Positions 1 to 10,323 of a stretch of 64,000 nucleotides of DNA are shown one piece after another. Both the position numbers and the translations under genes were made by a program. Position 1 is the first letter of the stretch. Each line of letters opens with the position of its first letter. The notes beneath the pieces were generated by a model that had not been told where the DNA came from, did no database searches, and saw only the letters and a program-made list of their open reading frames with translations. This stretch comes from Diabrotica undecimpunctata (Eukaryota > Arthropoda > Insecta > Coleoptera > Chrysomelidae): the NCBI RefSeq assembly GCF_040954645.1, contig NC_092806.1:147712429-147776428 (forward strand), in the 5' to 3' direction.

Positions 1-245
1 AGATACAAACAAGTTCAAGGAGCACCAATTGGTTCACCACTGTAACCGGTAATAGCAAACTTGTTTATGCACAAAAAAGAACAGCGATCAATAGGAATAG
101 CCAAACACAAATCCAAACTTTGGCTTAGGTAAGTGGATGACACTTTATCATCTGGATATATGAAGAAAAAAAACTAAAGGTATTTTTAGACCACATCAAT
201 AATATTTACCATAAAATTCAGTTTACTATGGCTTGACAGAATACT
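1..245 (+). pseudogene. Penelope-like element reverse transcriptase fragment
   Basis: Forward translation gives a run resembling the palm of Penelope-like reverse transcriptases: QGAPIGSPL, then IANLFM, then VDDTL (the catalytic YVDD region), then a stretch like FLDHINNIYHKIQFTM after a frameshift near 170. Stops interrupt it, for example at the S/C position after GSPL and before VDDTL. The left end is cut by the window edge. It is a dead fragment. The family call rests on the QxxGxxMGSPLSP / VDD / H-N-h-IQFT pattern; a DIRS or other RT origin is less likely. Confidence 0.55.
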
Positions 246-539
246 TTGTTTACTAATTTTTGTTCCAAGTTTTCAAATTTCATCTATTTAAATTTTATAC
301 GTCCTGATTTCTAAAGTTTTCTAATAATACTTTAAAAAATGATCTTTTATAAACTATAGGTCTAACTAAGAATATTCATTTTATCTAATATACCAAATAT
401 ATAATGTAAATATCACATAATATCACAAATGATTTAATGGATACACTGCGATCAGTCCTGAATAGAATGACGTGGCTTGTGTATGAATGATAACGGTAGG
501 TTTATTGTATCAAATATTGGATCAAAATATCCATCATTC
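246..539. other. AT-rich spacer, nothing recognised
   Basis: No coding pattern, hairpin or tandem repeat was noticed here. It separates the Penelope fragment from the LINE RNase H fragment. Confidence 0.4.
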
Positions 540-1045
540 GTACCACCACCTATCTACATTAAACACTAAGATTATTTTTATATAAATTCCGTCTCACATT
601 AGCATACCTGGCAATCTACTTGCAGATCAGCATGCTAAAACGGCTTCAACAGATACCACATCAACAACTCACATCTAAATTTGCAAAGATTTAAAATCAG
701 AAGCATAAAGATTCATCAATAGATTATGGCAAACCCACTGGAGCTCCTTAAATACATCCTTACGTGCAAACCAGCCCTCATTGTATAAGTCATTATACAC
801 TAGCTCCACGGGACTATCTAGACAAGACCTTACGATTATACGAAGAATCCATATAGGACAGACCAAACTAACACAAAGCTTCCTGCATCAGATATCCGGC
901 CTCTCTGTCAAACATGCCAGTGCCAACTAATAGTGAAACACATTCTTAACGGATGTCATCAATAGGTGAAGTAAGATGACAGCTTAATCTCAAACCGCAG
1001 CTAGGGGACATTCTAAGTCATCCCAACCAGTTAGACAGACTTCTT
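540..1045 (+). pseudogene. LINE RNase H and C-terminal fragment
   Basis: Forward frames show PSHISIPGNLLADQHAKTAS near 590-650, which fits the PSHxGIxGNExADxxAKxA end of RNase H domains in I/Jockey-type LINEs. Further on, RRIHIGQTKLTQSFL and then, after a frameshift, CQTCQCQLIVKHILNGCH match the RxRxGHTxLTHxxLL ... CxxC ... VxHILxxC C-terminal region of the same elements. Several stops and shifts make it non-functional. It resembles, in opposite orientation, the RNase H fragment at 46440-47240. Confidence 0.5.
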
Positions 1046-1135
1046 TAGTTTTTTAGAAAAATATCATTGTATCATAAACTCTAAAATATTTTTATATGAC
1101 ATAACTTCTATATACGACATAACTATTGCTATTAT

Positions 1136-2308
1136 CATCATCATCATATAACGGGGGTCCTACGGCGATTGCCGCTTCCCGCATTTCAGCCTCCATCTTT
1201 TCCTATCTCTCCAATCTCCCTCTTCTAAGCCTCTAGATTGCATTGTTTTTGTAATTTCTCTTCTCCAGGAATTTGGTGGTCTTCCCCTTTTCCTTCTTTC
1301 TGGCGGAACATACATTAAGGCTTTCTTTGGCCACCGCTCCTCCTCCATTCTCATCACGTGACCATACCATTGTAATTGCCTTCCTTGTATTCTATCTGAA
1401 AGAGTATCTCTAATTCCTGCACGGTTTCGTATTTCCTCATTCCTGATTCTTTCCATTCTCGATACTCGACATGACCTTCTAAGATAATCCATTTCCACAA
1501 CGTCTACTTTATCTCGTTCATTCTTTGTCATCGTCCAACATTCGGCACCATATGTGGTAATTGGTTCTACAATTGCTCTGTATACGCGAAGTTTGGTATG
1601 CATCTTTATTTTATTAGACCACAGTAATGAATTCAGTATTCGGATGCATTTTTTCCCTTGGGTTATTCGGTTTTGTACATCTATCTTAACTCTGCCATCT
1701 GCTGATATGATGCTTCCTAGATATTTATACTGGTTGCAGCCTTTTATGACTGCGTTTTCAAGCCTCAGATCTGTGGTATTTCCTCCAATTTTTAAATATT
1801 CTGTTTTGCTTATGTTTACAGTAAGCCCCCATTTGGCATATTCCTCAAATAATTTTCGATTCATATAATTTATATCTTCCTCATCGGTTGCAACCACCAC
1901 CTGATCATCTGCAAACAACAATGTATAGAGAGTTTCTTGTCCCACTTCGATGCCCATAAATCTACATTTATTTCTCCAATTCCTCAATGCTTCTTGGACG
2001 TATATTTTAAAGAGTGTCGGTGACAAACAGCATCCTTGCTTTAGGCCTTTAGTGACTTTAAATTCATTTGAGGTTCTGGTTCCAATTTTTACACAACTAA
2101 CTGCATTTTCGTACAATTTATATATCGCTCGGATATACGTCGAATCCAATCCGGACCTTTTGAGGACCTCAAACATTTTCTTTAACGGGACACTATCATA
2201 TGCTTTCTCAAGGTCTATAAATACCAAATGGGTCTCTCTACTTCTTTCGACACGCTTTTCAATTATTTGTCGTAGGATAAATATATTATCAAGGCAGGAT
2301 CTCCCGGT
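1136..2308 (-). mobile_element. 5'-truncated RTE-like LINE (family A copy 1) with 14-bp target duplication
   Basis: The minus strand reads through the C-terminal two-thirds of a reverse transcriptase without a stop: RSCLDNIFILRQ, FIDLEKAYDSVP, KQGCCLSP, FADDQVVVA (catalytic), then thumb/connection (YGAECWTMT, LRRSCRVSRMERIRN) and the C-terminal LQWYGHVMRM ... KRGRP region. The 3' end runs into a short (ATG)n tail. Both ends abut the same 14 bases, ACTATTGCTATTAT, at 1122-1135 and 2309-2322, so this is a complete insertion, truncated at its 5' end during reverse transcription. It is nearly identical by eye to 49056-50763 but lacks the two stops of that copy. It sits about 190 bp beyond the stop of cuticle gene 1. 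Confidence 0.92.
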
Positions 2309-2322
2309 ACTATTGCTATTAT

Positions 2323-2422
2323 ACCTCTTGTAATGTTGTTTGTAATCGCCCCCGTGCGAGTGGCCATAGTTGACGAGCAGGTAAATATAAATAAAAAAGA
2401 TTTGGATCAGTAAATAAAACAT
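2323..2422 (-). other. Possible small secreted-peptide reading frame cut by the LINE
   Basis: Reading leftward from 2422, a frame starts with a Met, has a strongly hydrophobic run of about 18 residues (LLIQIFFIYIYLLV), then NYGHSHGGDYKQHYKR. That last stretch is much richer in GC than its surroundings, which suggests real coding sequence. The frame then enters the target duplication of the LINE. Skipping the insertion, it would continue only some 15 further codons before a stop. It could be an exon of a small Gly-His-rich secreted peptide or chance. There is no direct evidence of expression. Confidence 0.2.
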
Positions 2423-2444
2423 TTGTTATAACAGTCAATATATT

Positions 2445-2450
2445 TTTATT
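2445..2450 (-). other. Polyadenylation signal of cuticle gene 1
   Basis: AATAAA on the minus strand, about 50 nt past the stop of cuticle gene 1. Confidence 0.6.
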
Positions 2451-2499
2451 GTATCAAAACCATAACATCCAAATAACCAAATTTCAACAAAATAACAAC

Positions 2500-5400
2500 T
2501 TAGTGCCCATGTCCGTGTCCACCCTCGCTTCCTTGGTTGGCCCAGTGGGTGACACCGACGTAGCTGGTAGCTCCACCGTGTCCACCGTGTCCATGACCAC
2601 CGTGACCATGACCATGACCGTAGTGAGCAGGATGTTGGGCATGACCTACTCTCTCAACAACGGCTTCGAAACCAGTATGTGGTGCGGATTTGTATTTGAC
2701 AACTCTGTGGGTTCCATCGGCTTCTTTGAGTGTATAACCCCCAGTGACGTGATGGCCGTGTCTGTGTTCGTGTTGGGATTTGTGGTCATGGGTGTGGGGG
2801 TCATGAACTCCGTACTCAAATTTGTAATGAGCGTTATCCTGCAATGAAGACAATTTATAATATACATCAGATAGGAAATAAAATTTTAGGTTATGCAAAC
2901 AATAATCTGAAGAACAAAATCAAAAAAATAATCGTCTTCTTCCTCTAATTCCCCTTCTTCTTCTAATGTAAGTAAGTGCCTTAGTCGAGAAATTATCAGT
3001 CAAAATAATTTTGTAAAATTCTTCAACATATGTTTTAGAAACCATATTAATGTTTTTTTAACTTTGATATATCAAGAAACTACATAAACTTTTCATCGAC
3101 CAAGCTTTTGTCTATCATGCTCTATATTAAAATGGTTTCTTCTACTTCACTTCTCCAGGATCTTTCAATTTGACTTATTTTCCTTTCGTTTGTCAATTCC
3201 GTAATTTTTTTTATCTATTATTAGTCGCTGGCTCTTCTTATATGTCTGTTAAACTTCAGTCTTTTCTGTTCTATGTATTTTAATATTCAATTTTCTAGCG
3301 ATGTTCTATGACAGTGCGTCTAACCCCATTTTCGAACGTATTCTACGTCCGTTTATGGTTGTCTTTTTTATTTTACGTGTATTTACGATTCCCTATAAAC
3401 CTCTTCCTTTTGTAATTTTATGTTTGTTATCTATTATACCTGAGCTTATACATCAAAATATTTTGGCTTCTTTAGCGGGAAGATCAGATTAGGTGCATGT
3501 ACCTCTCACTCTCACGTTTCAGGAGTTTGTAGACTCACTTGTAACACTTTTACATTGAAATTATTATTACATAAATGAATATTTTTGTTTACTTACATGT
3601 CCATGAGTAGCAACGGCATACCCAAACGCAACGCAGACGATTAATAGACTCTGAAATGAATAAAAACGTTTACAAAAAATATTACATAGATCAGTTTTTA
3701 ATTGGGGTATAAGGGAGGACATATGGACCAGGAGGATAATCGGTCGGCTAGGTACACCTGGCCACGCTTGGCAACAGGGCAAGTCTATCCTACTCTGTTG
3801 TATCTTTTAACGTTGGTTGCTTAAGACCTTAAGAGACGCTGGTTATAACGCATCGTTGCATACTTGTAGGAATGTTATTTACGATTATTGAAACTGCTAC
3901 GTGTGATAAGTTTTTTAAATTTCATTTTTTATTAATAAACATGTGAGTTTGACCGATTATTTGACAGTTTATTATTCAACTATATTTAAAATATGTATTA
4001 TAGAGTATCAACTACTGCTGAAGTCGGCTTATTTTTTACAATACAGGCTGGCCCATGTGTCTTTCTTCTTGAGAATAGATAGACCACTTACGAGGAGGAG
4101 AGCTGGACCAGTATATTTTGTTTTAGGATTATGCCCAATAAATGTATTCGCAAACCATATACACCTAACAGAGGTAACTGGACCTCTAAGGAGCTAAGTG
4201 ATGACGTAGACGCTGTAAAGAATGGTGATATGGGTATTAATGAAGCCGCCAAAGCATTTGGAATACCCAAAACAACTTTTAAACGTCGACTAAAACAAAC
4301 GATATGGATAATATGAGTCGGTTGAATCCAAATTGTTGTTAAGGAATTACTGTTGAAGCTAAAATCGTTAGCCATATACAAAACAATACAAAAAGCGGGC
4401 TTTGCACCAACCAGAACTGAAATAAGAATCATGGCCTTTAATTTAGCTAAGCAATCGGGGATTGCAAATAAATGTAATGTAGAGGAATGTACATTTTTAG
4501 CTTAATAAATCTGATCCTAAGAGTTATTGTCAACTTTTAGGTAAAGCTGATAAAAAATATTTAGAAATAAAATAAATATTTTTTTTTAAATAAATTTTAA
4601 AATAAAAAAAATATTAATAAATTAAACAAATTTTGTTTCTTGTTACTTGGTGAAAAATTCTAATAACTTAATTTTATCTGACTCATTCATATTGATAATT
4701 CAGACATATATTGTACATTCTAAAGTAGACAACTTTAAAATGATATTGCCAAACCTACCGGTATTGATTCAAGTAGCTTTGGACTAATTCTGTTATAGAT
4801 AAGTCGTTCTAGTAGCTTAAACTTTTTTGGAAACTCTTAGGTTGAGCATGTGGAAACTCAGTAACTGTCCAAAATGCAGCTTCTGCATTTAAATGCACGG
4901 GAATTAATCCGTTTAATCCGTTAATAATTACAAAATATACATTTTTGACACACACCCCATCAGAAACAGAAACAATAAATTTTCCAATTAGATCAGAATC
5001 TTCTCAACCAGATCCCTCTGAAATTATCCTTGCCCAAGCAAGTCATCAATTACTGATGAAGATATAACTCCCGGAAAGGCTCTTGACAAGGTAACACCCG
5101 TGCCTGTATTGTCAGCAGCAGGAAAGAGAGTTCGTAAAATAATAACTGCTAAATAGAGATTATTGCTAAAGACTTTATTAAAATGAAGTAGGATGCACTA
5201 ATTAAAAAAAAGTCAAAACCTATAAGAAAACAAAAAAGTAAAAGAAAGCCAAGCAAATCGTTACTATCTGAACAAGATGTTTCTCTCAACAATACTAGTT
5301 GTGATGAAAACATGAGTGATGTTGAAAATGAGTGCTTTGGGTGCAACGAGGACTATCGCCAAACGTGTAAAAATATGACTAGTTACAATGTATTTTTTGT

Positions 5401-6285
5401 AATCGTTGGTTACATGAAACTTGTACTGGCTTCGCTAATCTCTGTAAGAAGTGCGAAAAGTCACTTTCTATTAAAAAAGAAAAAGGTTTAGCTTGGCCCA
5501 TCTCTCCTACTCTTAGTGATCCATCTCGCCTCCACAGTCGAGGAGAGATGGACCGATGACATGCCAGTGCATTATATATTTTTTAGGTTTAAGAATTATT
5601 ATTTCTAGTTTTACTTAGGCCAAAACAAATACCAATTTTCAGTTATCTTATACAATGTTTTTAGATTCTGATGTTTATTTAACAAAGAAACAGGCTTCAG
5701 TTTTCTTAAATGTGGTCCATCTTGCAAATCTTTTCACACTGACATGATCGACAAAAATTAAATATGAAGATTTACACATAATGATGTAGTTACTTAGTGA
5801 TGATGGCTGATGACAGATTGCGAAGAAGACCTTAAAATTCAGATCTGAAGAACGTAAGAACGTAAGAACGTAAGAACGTAAAAGACGGAAAAACGAAATG
5901 GCAGCGGACGCTTACAATTTTCTTAACGAAATTACAAACTGATGAAATGTTGTAGCGTCATTAGAAGAAGAAAAGTGCCAGTCAACTACAAAATGAAATT
6001 CATTAAACGACAATAACTTTCAGTTAATGAATTATTTACGAATACATTCCAATTTTTACCAAAATAAGCGATAACAATTTTTTTACTCTTTTCAACAATT
6101 AAAAAGACTTCTTTTTTATATATTCTAATCATGTGTTGACTTTTAATCTGTGTATATAAGTTCAAACCCCTTAAATAGTTTTATGGTATAAAAATAAATA
6201 TTTGATCAGCCAATCTTTTACAAACATCAAAATTGCTTAAACAATATAACAAAGAAAATACTAGAACTTTACTTACGGCCTTCAT
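2500..6285 (-). CDS. Cuticle gene 1: histidine-rich RR-2-like cuticle protein, three exons
   Basis: Spliced coding sequence: exon 1 6277-6285 (ATGAAGGCC, MKA), exon 2 3597-3650 (18 codons, SLLIVCVAFGYAVATHGH), exon 3 2500-2838 (112 codons plus stop). All junctions are GT-AG and phase 0, with GTAAGT donors. The 133-residue product has a signal peptide (hydrophobic core in exon 2, cleavage expected after the A-T-H region). It then has an extended Rebers-Riddiford domain (HYKFEYGVHDPHTHDHKSQ ... GGYTLKEADGTHRVVKY ... GFEAVV) that in RR-2 proteins binds chitin in hard cuticle. The tail is Gly-His repeats and ends ATSYVGVTHWANQGSEGG plus HGHGH. Positions that are normally TGD and RDGD read THD and RHGH. 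Intron 1 (2626 bp) contains a pogo remnant, intron 2 is 758 bp. A secreted structural protein of the exoskeleton is likely; tissue and stage cannot be told. Confidence 0.87.
2839..3596. other. Intron 2 of cuticle gene 1
   Basis: Pyrimidine-rich stretches near 2935-2965 (CTTCTTC runs) resemble the (GAA)n tail found at the ends of the family B LINEs of this window, but no coding remains were recognised. The rest is AT-rich with no identified element. Confidence 0.5.
4131..5515 (+). pseudogene. Decayed pogo/Jerky-type DNA transposon
   Basis: The frame at 4131-4318 encodes a Pipsqueak-type helix-turn-helix (GNWTSKELSDDVDAVKNGDM ... EAAKAFGIPKTTFKRRL), the N-terminal DNA-binding domain of pogo-family transposases. 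A frameshifted continuation (EAKIVSHIQ, then KAGFAPTRTEIRIMAFNLAK, about 4354-4470) matches the CENP-B-like second domain. The DDE core is missing. From about 4950 C-terminal remains appear (basic KKSK/KPSKS, then ECFGCNEDYRQT, about 5200-5365), like the cysteine-rich ends of such elements. A motif at 5490-5512 (GGAGAGATGGGCCAAGC on the minus strand) resembles the terminal repeat of the pogo element at 36768-39695 and may be the right end. It lies in intron 1 of cuticle gene 1. Confidence 0.65.
5846..5882. repeat. Octamer tandem repeat (GAACGTAA)n
   Basis: Four tandem copies of an 8-bp unit, AGAACGTA, in intron 1 of cuticle gene 1. A simple minisatellite; no function inferred. Confidence 0.85.
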
Positions 6286-6332
6286 GGTAGTAGACAATAT
6301 TACCAAGTTTTAAAACTGAGTTCACAATGTAT

Positions 6333-6368
6333 AATGATACTTTACGCCTAGACCGAGTATCTTATATA
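6333..6368 (-). promoter_or_regulatory. Core promoter of cuticle gene 1 (TATA plus initiator)
   Basis: TATATAAG at 6368-6361 (minus strand) and TCATT at 6337-6333, with the A 33 nt from the first T of TATA. The same spacing is found upstream of cuticle genes 3, 4 and 5. The start codon follows about 50 nt downstream. Confidence 0.6.
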
Positions 6369-6379
6369 GTATGAATATT

Positions 6380-7049
6380 GTACAATTTCTCCAAAAAACT
6401 TTGTTGAAATATCTATAAGTCGTAGGCTGTTTCTCAAATTCGTTACATGTTGAAATCATTTGCTTCAGTGAATATGTAAAATCTAATAATGTCGTTGCAT
6501 TCATAGATGCGAAGCTGTGAAACGAACTTCACCTTTAAAAATGTGGTTTAGTTAAAAAATCTCAGATATTTGGGTTTTATATATTTTAGCCGATTAAGAT
6601 ATTTAGTTCAAACAGTAAATAAGCATGAAAATGCTCCTAAAGATTCCGTAAAAACGTGTATTTTTTATAAAGGAAAAACAATTATTGACTTTAAGTTACT
6701 TTTAAAAAACAATCACAAAAACAGAAAAAAAGAAGTATTCTAAATAAAGCAGGCTGCAACTATTATAATTAATGTTTGAAGTTAATATATATTTAAGAAA
6801 ACAATGTCTTGCAATAAGTAGACAAGTTGAAAGTGACCACAGTTTTGACGATCCCATAGTAAATCATAATGTTCTTACGAATAATATTGCTATTATGTAA
6901 CTATATTAAAAATTTAAAAGCGCCCATAAACAATTTTGAATATATGCAAATTAGCTCTAGAAGTAGTCAATTAAAAGTATTGAGAATTCAGAAAGGGAGA
7001 TTTTCTAACCTTCTAAAAGTAAAAAAATATTTATAAATGGATATATCTC
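6380..7049. other. Upstream region of cuticle gene 1, nothing recognised
   Basis: AT-rich, many short frames, no convincing coding or repeat structure. It may hold distal regulatory sites of gene 1, which cannot be identified by eye. Confidence 0.4.
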
Positions 7050-8765
7050 GTATAGACCTATATAGATTATTCTCCCGACCCTGGAGAATTATTAGGAATC
7101 AAATAAACTACATTTTAGTAAATAAAAGATTCCGAAACAGCTTTACATCTGTCAAGACTTATCCTGGAGCAAACTTGGAGACAGACTCCGTTCCACTGTT
7201 GGAAGTATTTCGAGTCAAACTCAAAGCAGAAAAGAAAAGCACAATCATACGACCTACGTATACTGAAAGACCTCGATACGAGGATGAGAGTCCAAGCCAC
7301 GTTAAACGAGCAAGTGACTGCAATTAGAGACGAATCGACCGAAGAACAAACGATCAAACTTATTACAGACATAGTGCATGATGTAAAGGACAAACACTTA
7401 AAGGCAGATAGATTGTTGAAGAAAAAATCATGAATAACAGATGAGATCCTGAAACTAACGGACGAGAGAAGAGAAGCCAAAAATGACCCAGGCAAATATA
7501 AAATCATAAATATATTAATAAGAACGAAAATCAGGGAAGCGAAAGAAAATGAAGCAAGTGAACGATGCGAAGAAATTGAGACTCTGTAGTCAAAGTATGA
7601 TAGTCACAATGTACATAGGAAAGTTAAAGAACTCACAGGGGACTAAGACGAAGGCAGATAAAAAATATAACTGATTTTAACGGAAACATCATCTTGGACA
7701 AACAGAGTAAAATAAGAACATGGGAATAATATCTAGAAAAACTATTTGAAGACCAAAGAGATAAAACCTTTGAGCTAGAAGAAGAGGTAAATGGTGGAGC
7801 AAGATTATTACAACAGGAAGTTTATTCCGCAATAACACAGTTAAAGGATGGCAAAGCGGCAGGCCCTAATAATATACAAGCAGAACTACTTAAACTAATG
7901 GACAACGAATCAATAGCAATAATCGCAAAGATATTCAACAACATATACAACTGGAGAAATACCAACAGAATGGCTGAAATCTGAGTTTATTGCACTTCCA
8001 AAAAAACCAGGTTGCAAAAAATGCGAAGATTATCGTACTATAAGCCTCATGAGTCATCTCCTAAAATTGTTCCTAAAGATAATTCATAAGAGAATCTACA
8101 AGCTGTGTGAAAGTCAAATTTCCCCCAACCAGTTCGAGTTCACAAATGCTGTTGGTACTAGAGAGGTTTTGTTCTCAGCACAAGTTTTATTCCAGAGATG
8201 CAGAGACGTCAACTGCGACGTATACGCATGTCTGAGATTATCCACATACTAAAAGAAGCAGGAATTAACAACCAAGATCTGAAAATAATTAGAAATCTTT
8301 ACTGGAATTAGACATCAAATCTCAGAGTTAAAGGTGAACACACTGACTATGTGAAAATCATGCGTGGAGTGAGGCAAGGCTGTATTTTGTCTCCTCTAAT
8401 CTTCAATCTGTACTCTGAAAGAATATTTATCGAAACTTTGCACGAAACTGAAAAAGGTATTCTACTAAATGGTTACCGGCTACACAACATCAGATATGCA
8501 GATGACATCATAGTATTTGCGGACAACTTAGAAGACCTACAAGCTCTTACGAACAAAATCACGTATTATAGTCAACAATATGGACTCAATATAAACGTTA
8601 AGAAGACAAAGCTTATAATAATTAGCTAGAAAAGGATAACAGGTCAACTCTACGTGTCAACCAATCCCCTGTAGAAAGAGTGACGCACTACAACTACCTC
8701 GGCACCATAATAAATGAAGAATGGACCAACAACCAGGAGATTAAAGCACGCATCGAAAAAGGGTA
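7050..8765 (+). pseudogene. Decayed APE-RT LINE (family B)
   Basis: Broken forward frames follow the order of a non-LTR ORF2. The end of an APE endonuclease (RNQINYILVNKRFRNS ... YPGA) is at about 7090-7180. The linker and RT fingers (AGPNNIQAELLKLMD) lie near 7860. Then come PKKPGCKKCEDYRTISLMSHLLK (8000-8080), GVRQGCILSPLIFNLYSE (8370-8420), IRYADDIIVFADN (8490-8530) and thumb NYLGTIINEEWTNNQEI (8690-8740). Stops and frameshifts occur throughout, and the C-terminal region and tail are missing after about 8765. Close relatives in this window retain the 3' end with a (GAA)n tail, so this copy has been deleted at its right side. Confidence 0.75.
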
Positions 8766-9216
8766 AAGATACAGGAGTCCAAAAAAAGTGGTTAAATGAT
8801 CAACGCATTGAAATAGAAGAATGTGATAGAAAATATGATAGCTTACAGAATCATAAGTTACGTATAAATTCTTGATAAAATTCAAGCAATTGATAGTTCA
8901 AACTCAAATAAGCTCACACACGAAAAACTTAGCAGGCGGTGGAGAAAGAAATGGGAAGAATATAATATATGAAGCAGAACGATCCAAAGATAGGTAAAAA
9001 ATAATAGAAAATAAAGTACAATTAGATTTAAGTACTCACAAATTTCGTAAGAGTACTAGTCTATAATGTTTAGAGCAATTGAAATGCGTGAAAAGAAATA
9101 TAATGCAAAAAATTGTCGTAAGTGGATGACCATTGATTATTAAGAAAAAATGTGTTCTACAAAGTATAACAAAAACTTAAAAAACTAACAAAAATAATCG
9201 GGAGTAGTAGTATTAG
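8766..9216. other. Unassigned sequence right of the LINE
   Basis: Short frames with scattered charged residues but nothing I can match to a family; possibly more transposon debris. Confidence 0.3.
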
Positions 9217-9314
9217 AGGTAATGGATTTTGACAAGAGCTATGAGTCATGCCGATGCATTACACAAGTTTACCTGTTATTTACAAGGTCATAGCTCTTGT
9301 CAAATCCATTACCT
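9217..9314. repeat. Near-perfect hairpin, 27-bp arms, 43-nt loop
   Basis: The left arm 9217-9244 (starts AGGTAATGGATTTTGACAAG) and right arm 9288-9314 are reverse complements, apart from one extra T in the left arm. The whole could fold as a 98-nt hairpin. It may be a miniature foldback element or a small-RNA precursor; sequence alone does not decide. Confidence 0.8.
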
Positions 9315-10044
9315 ATAACAGTTTTTTTTTCAAGAACATTTGATTTATTCTCCTGTATTAAGTAATAAAGTCAGCTTTTTAGCATTTTATGTAATTTATC
9401 CTACGTAGTTTTCTCGTACAATGATTTTACTCAACAATAATTTTACTAACAAATCAACAAGAAATATCGATATCTGCGCTCCAGAACAATAAAGCTTTTT
9501 CTAAGTAGTACAACCTTACTGTAATCTGCACAATCAGAAAAATACAAGAGAAGTCCATTAGGAAAAGATATCGATGCCAACCTCGCCGCAGTAATAAAAT
9601 GCAAAATTCATATTTACATGAAGTTTATAGAATACGCTGTATTGAACTGACACAGCTTGAATGAAAATACGAATTCAAATATGAAGCAGTTGGTAAATAA
9701 TGTTTAAGTCTGTCTTTAAATTCAGACTCTTATCTTTAATAATAATAAAATGTTATATTGTTGACTTGTAACAAATATATACGTATCTCAAACTTGGGAA
9801 TGCCAAAAGTCTTTTTTAAAAAAGAATTTATTAGAGCTATAACGACTAATTACAATAAGATCAGATTCTAAAACTGAATAAAATATTAATTAAAATAAGA
9901 CATATACAATTGCAATTATACAATTTACAATATTACGAAAACATAGCGTCAGCTCTCTTGAGCTCAATGTCTTTGACCATGTCAGCACTAATAAGTCCAA
10001 GGTCTGAATAAACCCATATGCGTCGCTCTATAACTCCTCTTATC
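9315..10044. other. AT-rich spacer
   Basis: No gene recognised. A slightly GC-richer stretch at 9950-10040 adjoins the Gypsy RNase H fragment and may be an altered part of that element. Confidence 0.35.
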
Positions 10045-10323
10045 CTAGATTGAGGCTCCTTGTGGGAGGTGAATTTTCGAACTGAAATTGAAATGTAGTT
10101 TCAAACTCCTTCTTACTAGATTGGAGTTGGGATCTTTAAAAAAAAATAACCACTGTAGTGGTTTATGATCAGTAATAATAGTCAAGCGTCGTCCAAATAA
10201 ATACGGGCGAAAATATTTGACAGCCCATACTATTGCCAGTAACTCTTTCTCAATTGTTGAGTAATTGATTTCTGAGTTCTTCAAAGTCGGATCCAATCTT
10301 TCCTTAACTCAGTACGGCTCCTA

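Noticed and set aside
1554..2333. Plus-strand frames over the RTE-like LINE (and minus-strand ones over 49485-50348)
   Set aside because: They are antisense to a clear reverse transcriptase and appear in the same form in both copies for that reason only.
2449..2847. Long reading frame opposite cuticle gene 1, and similar ones opposite genes 3, 4 and 5
   Set aside because: His and Gly codons (CAY, GGN) read as ATG, GTG and NCC on the other strand, giving stop-free Met/Val/Thr-rich shadows. The sense strand has splice sites, a promoter and a domain match.
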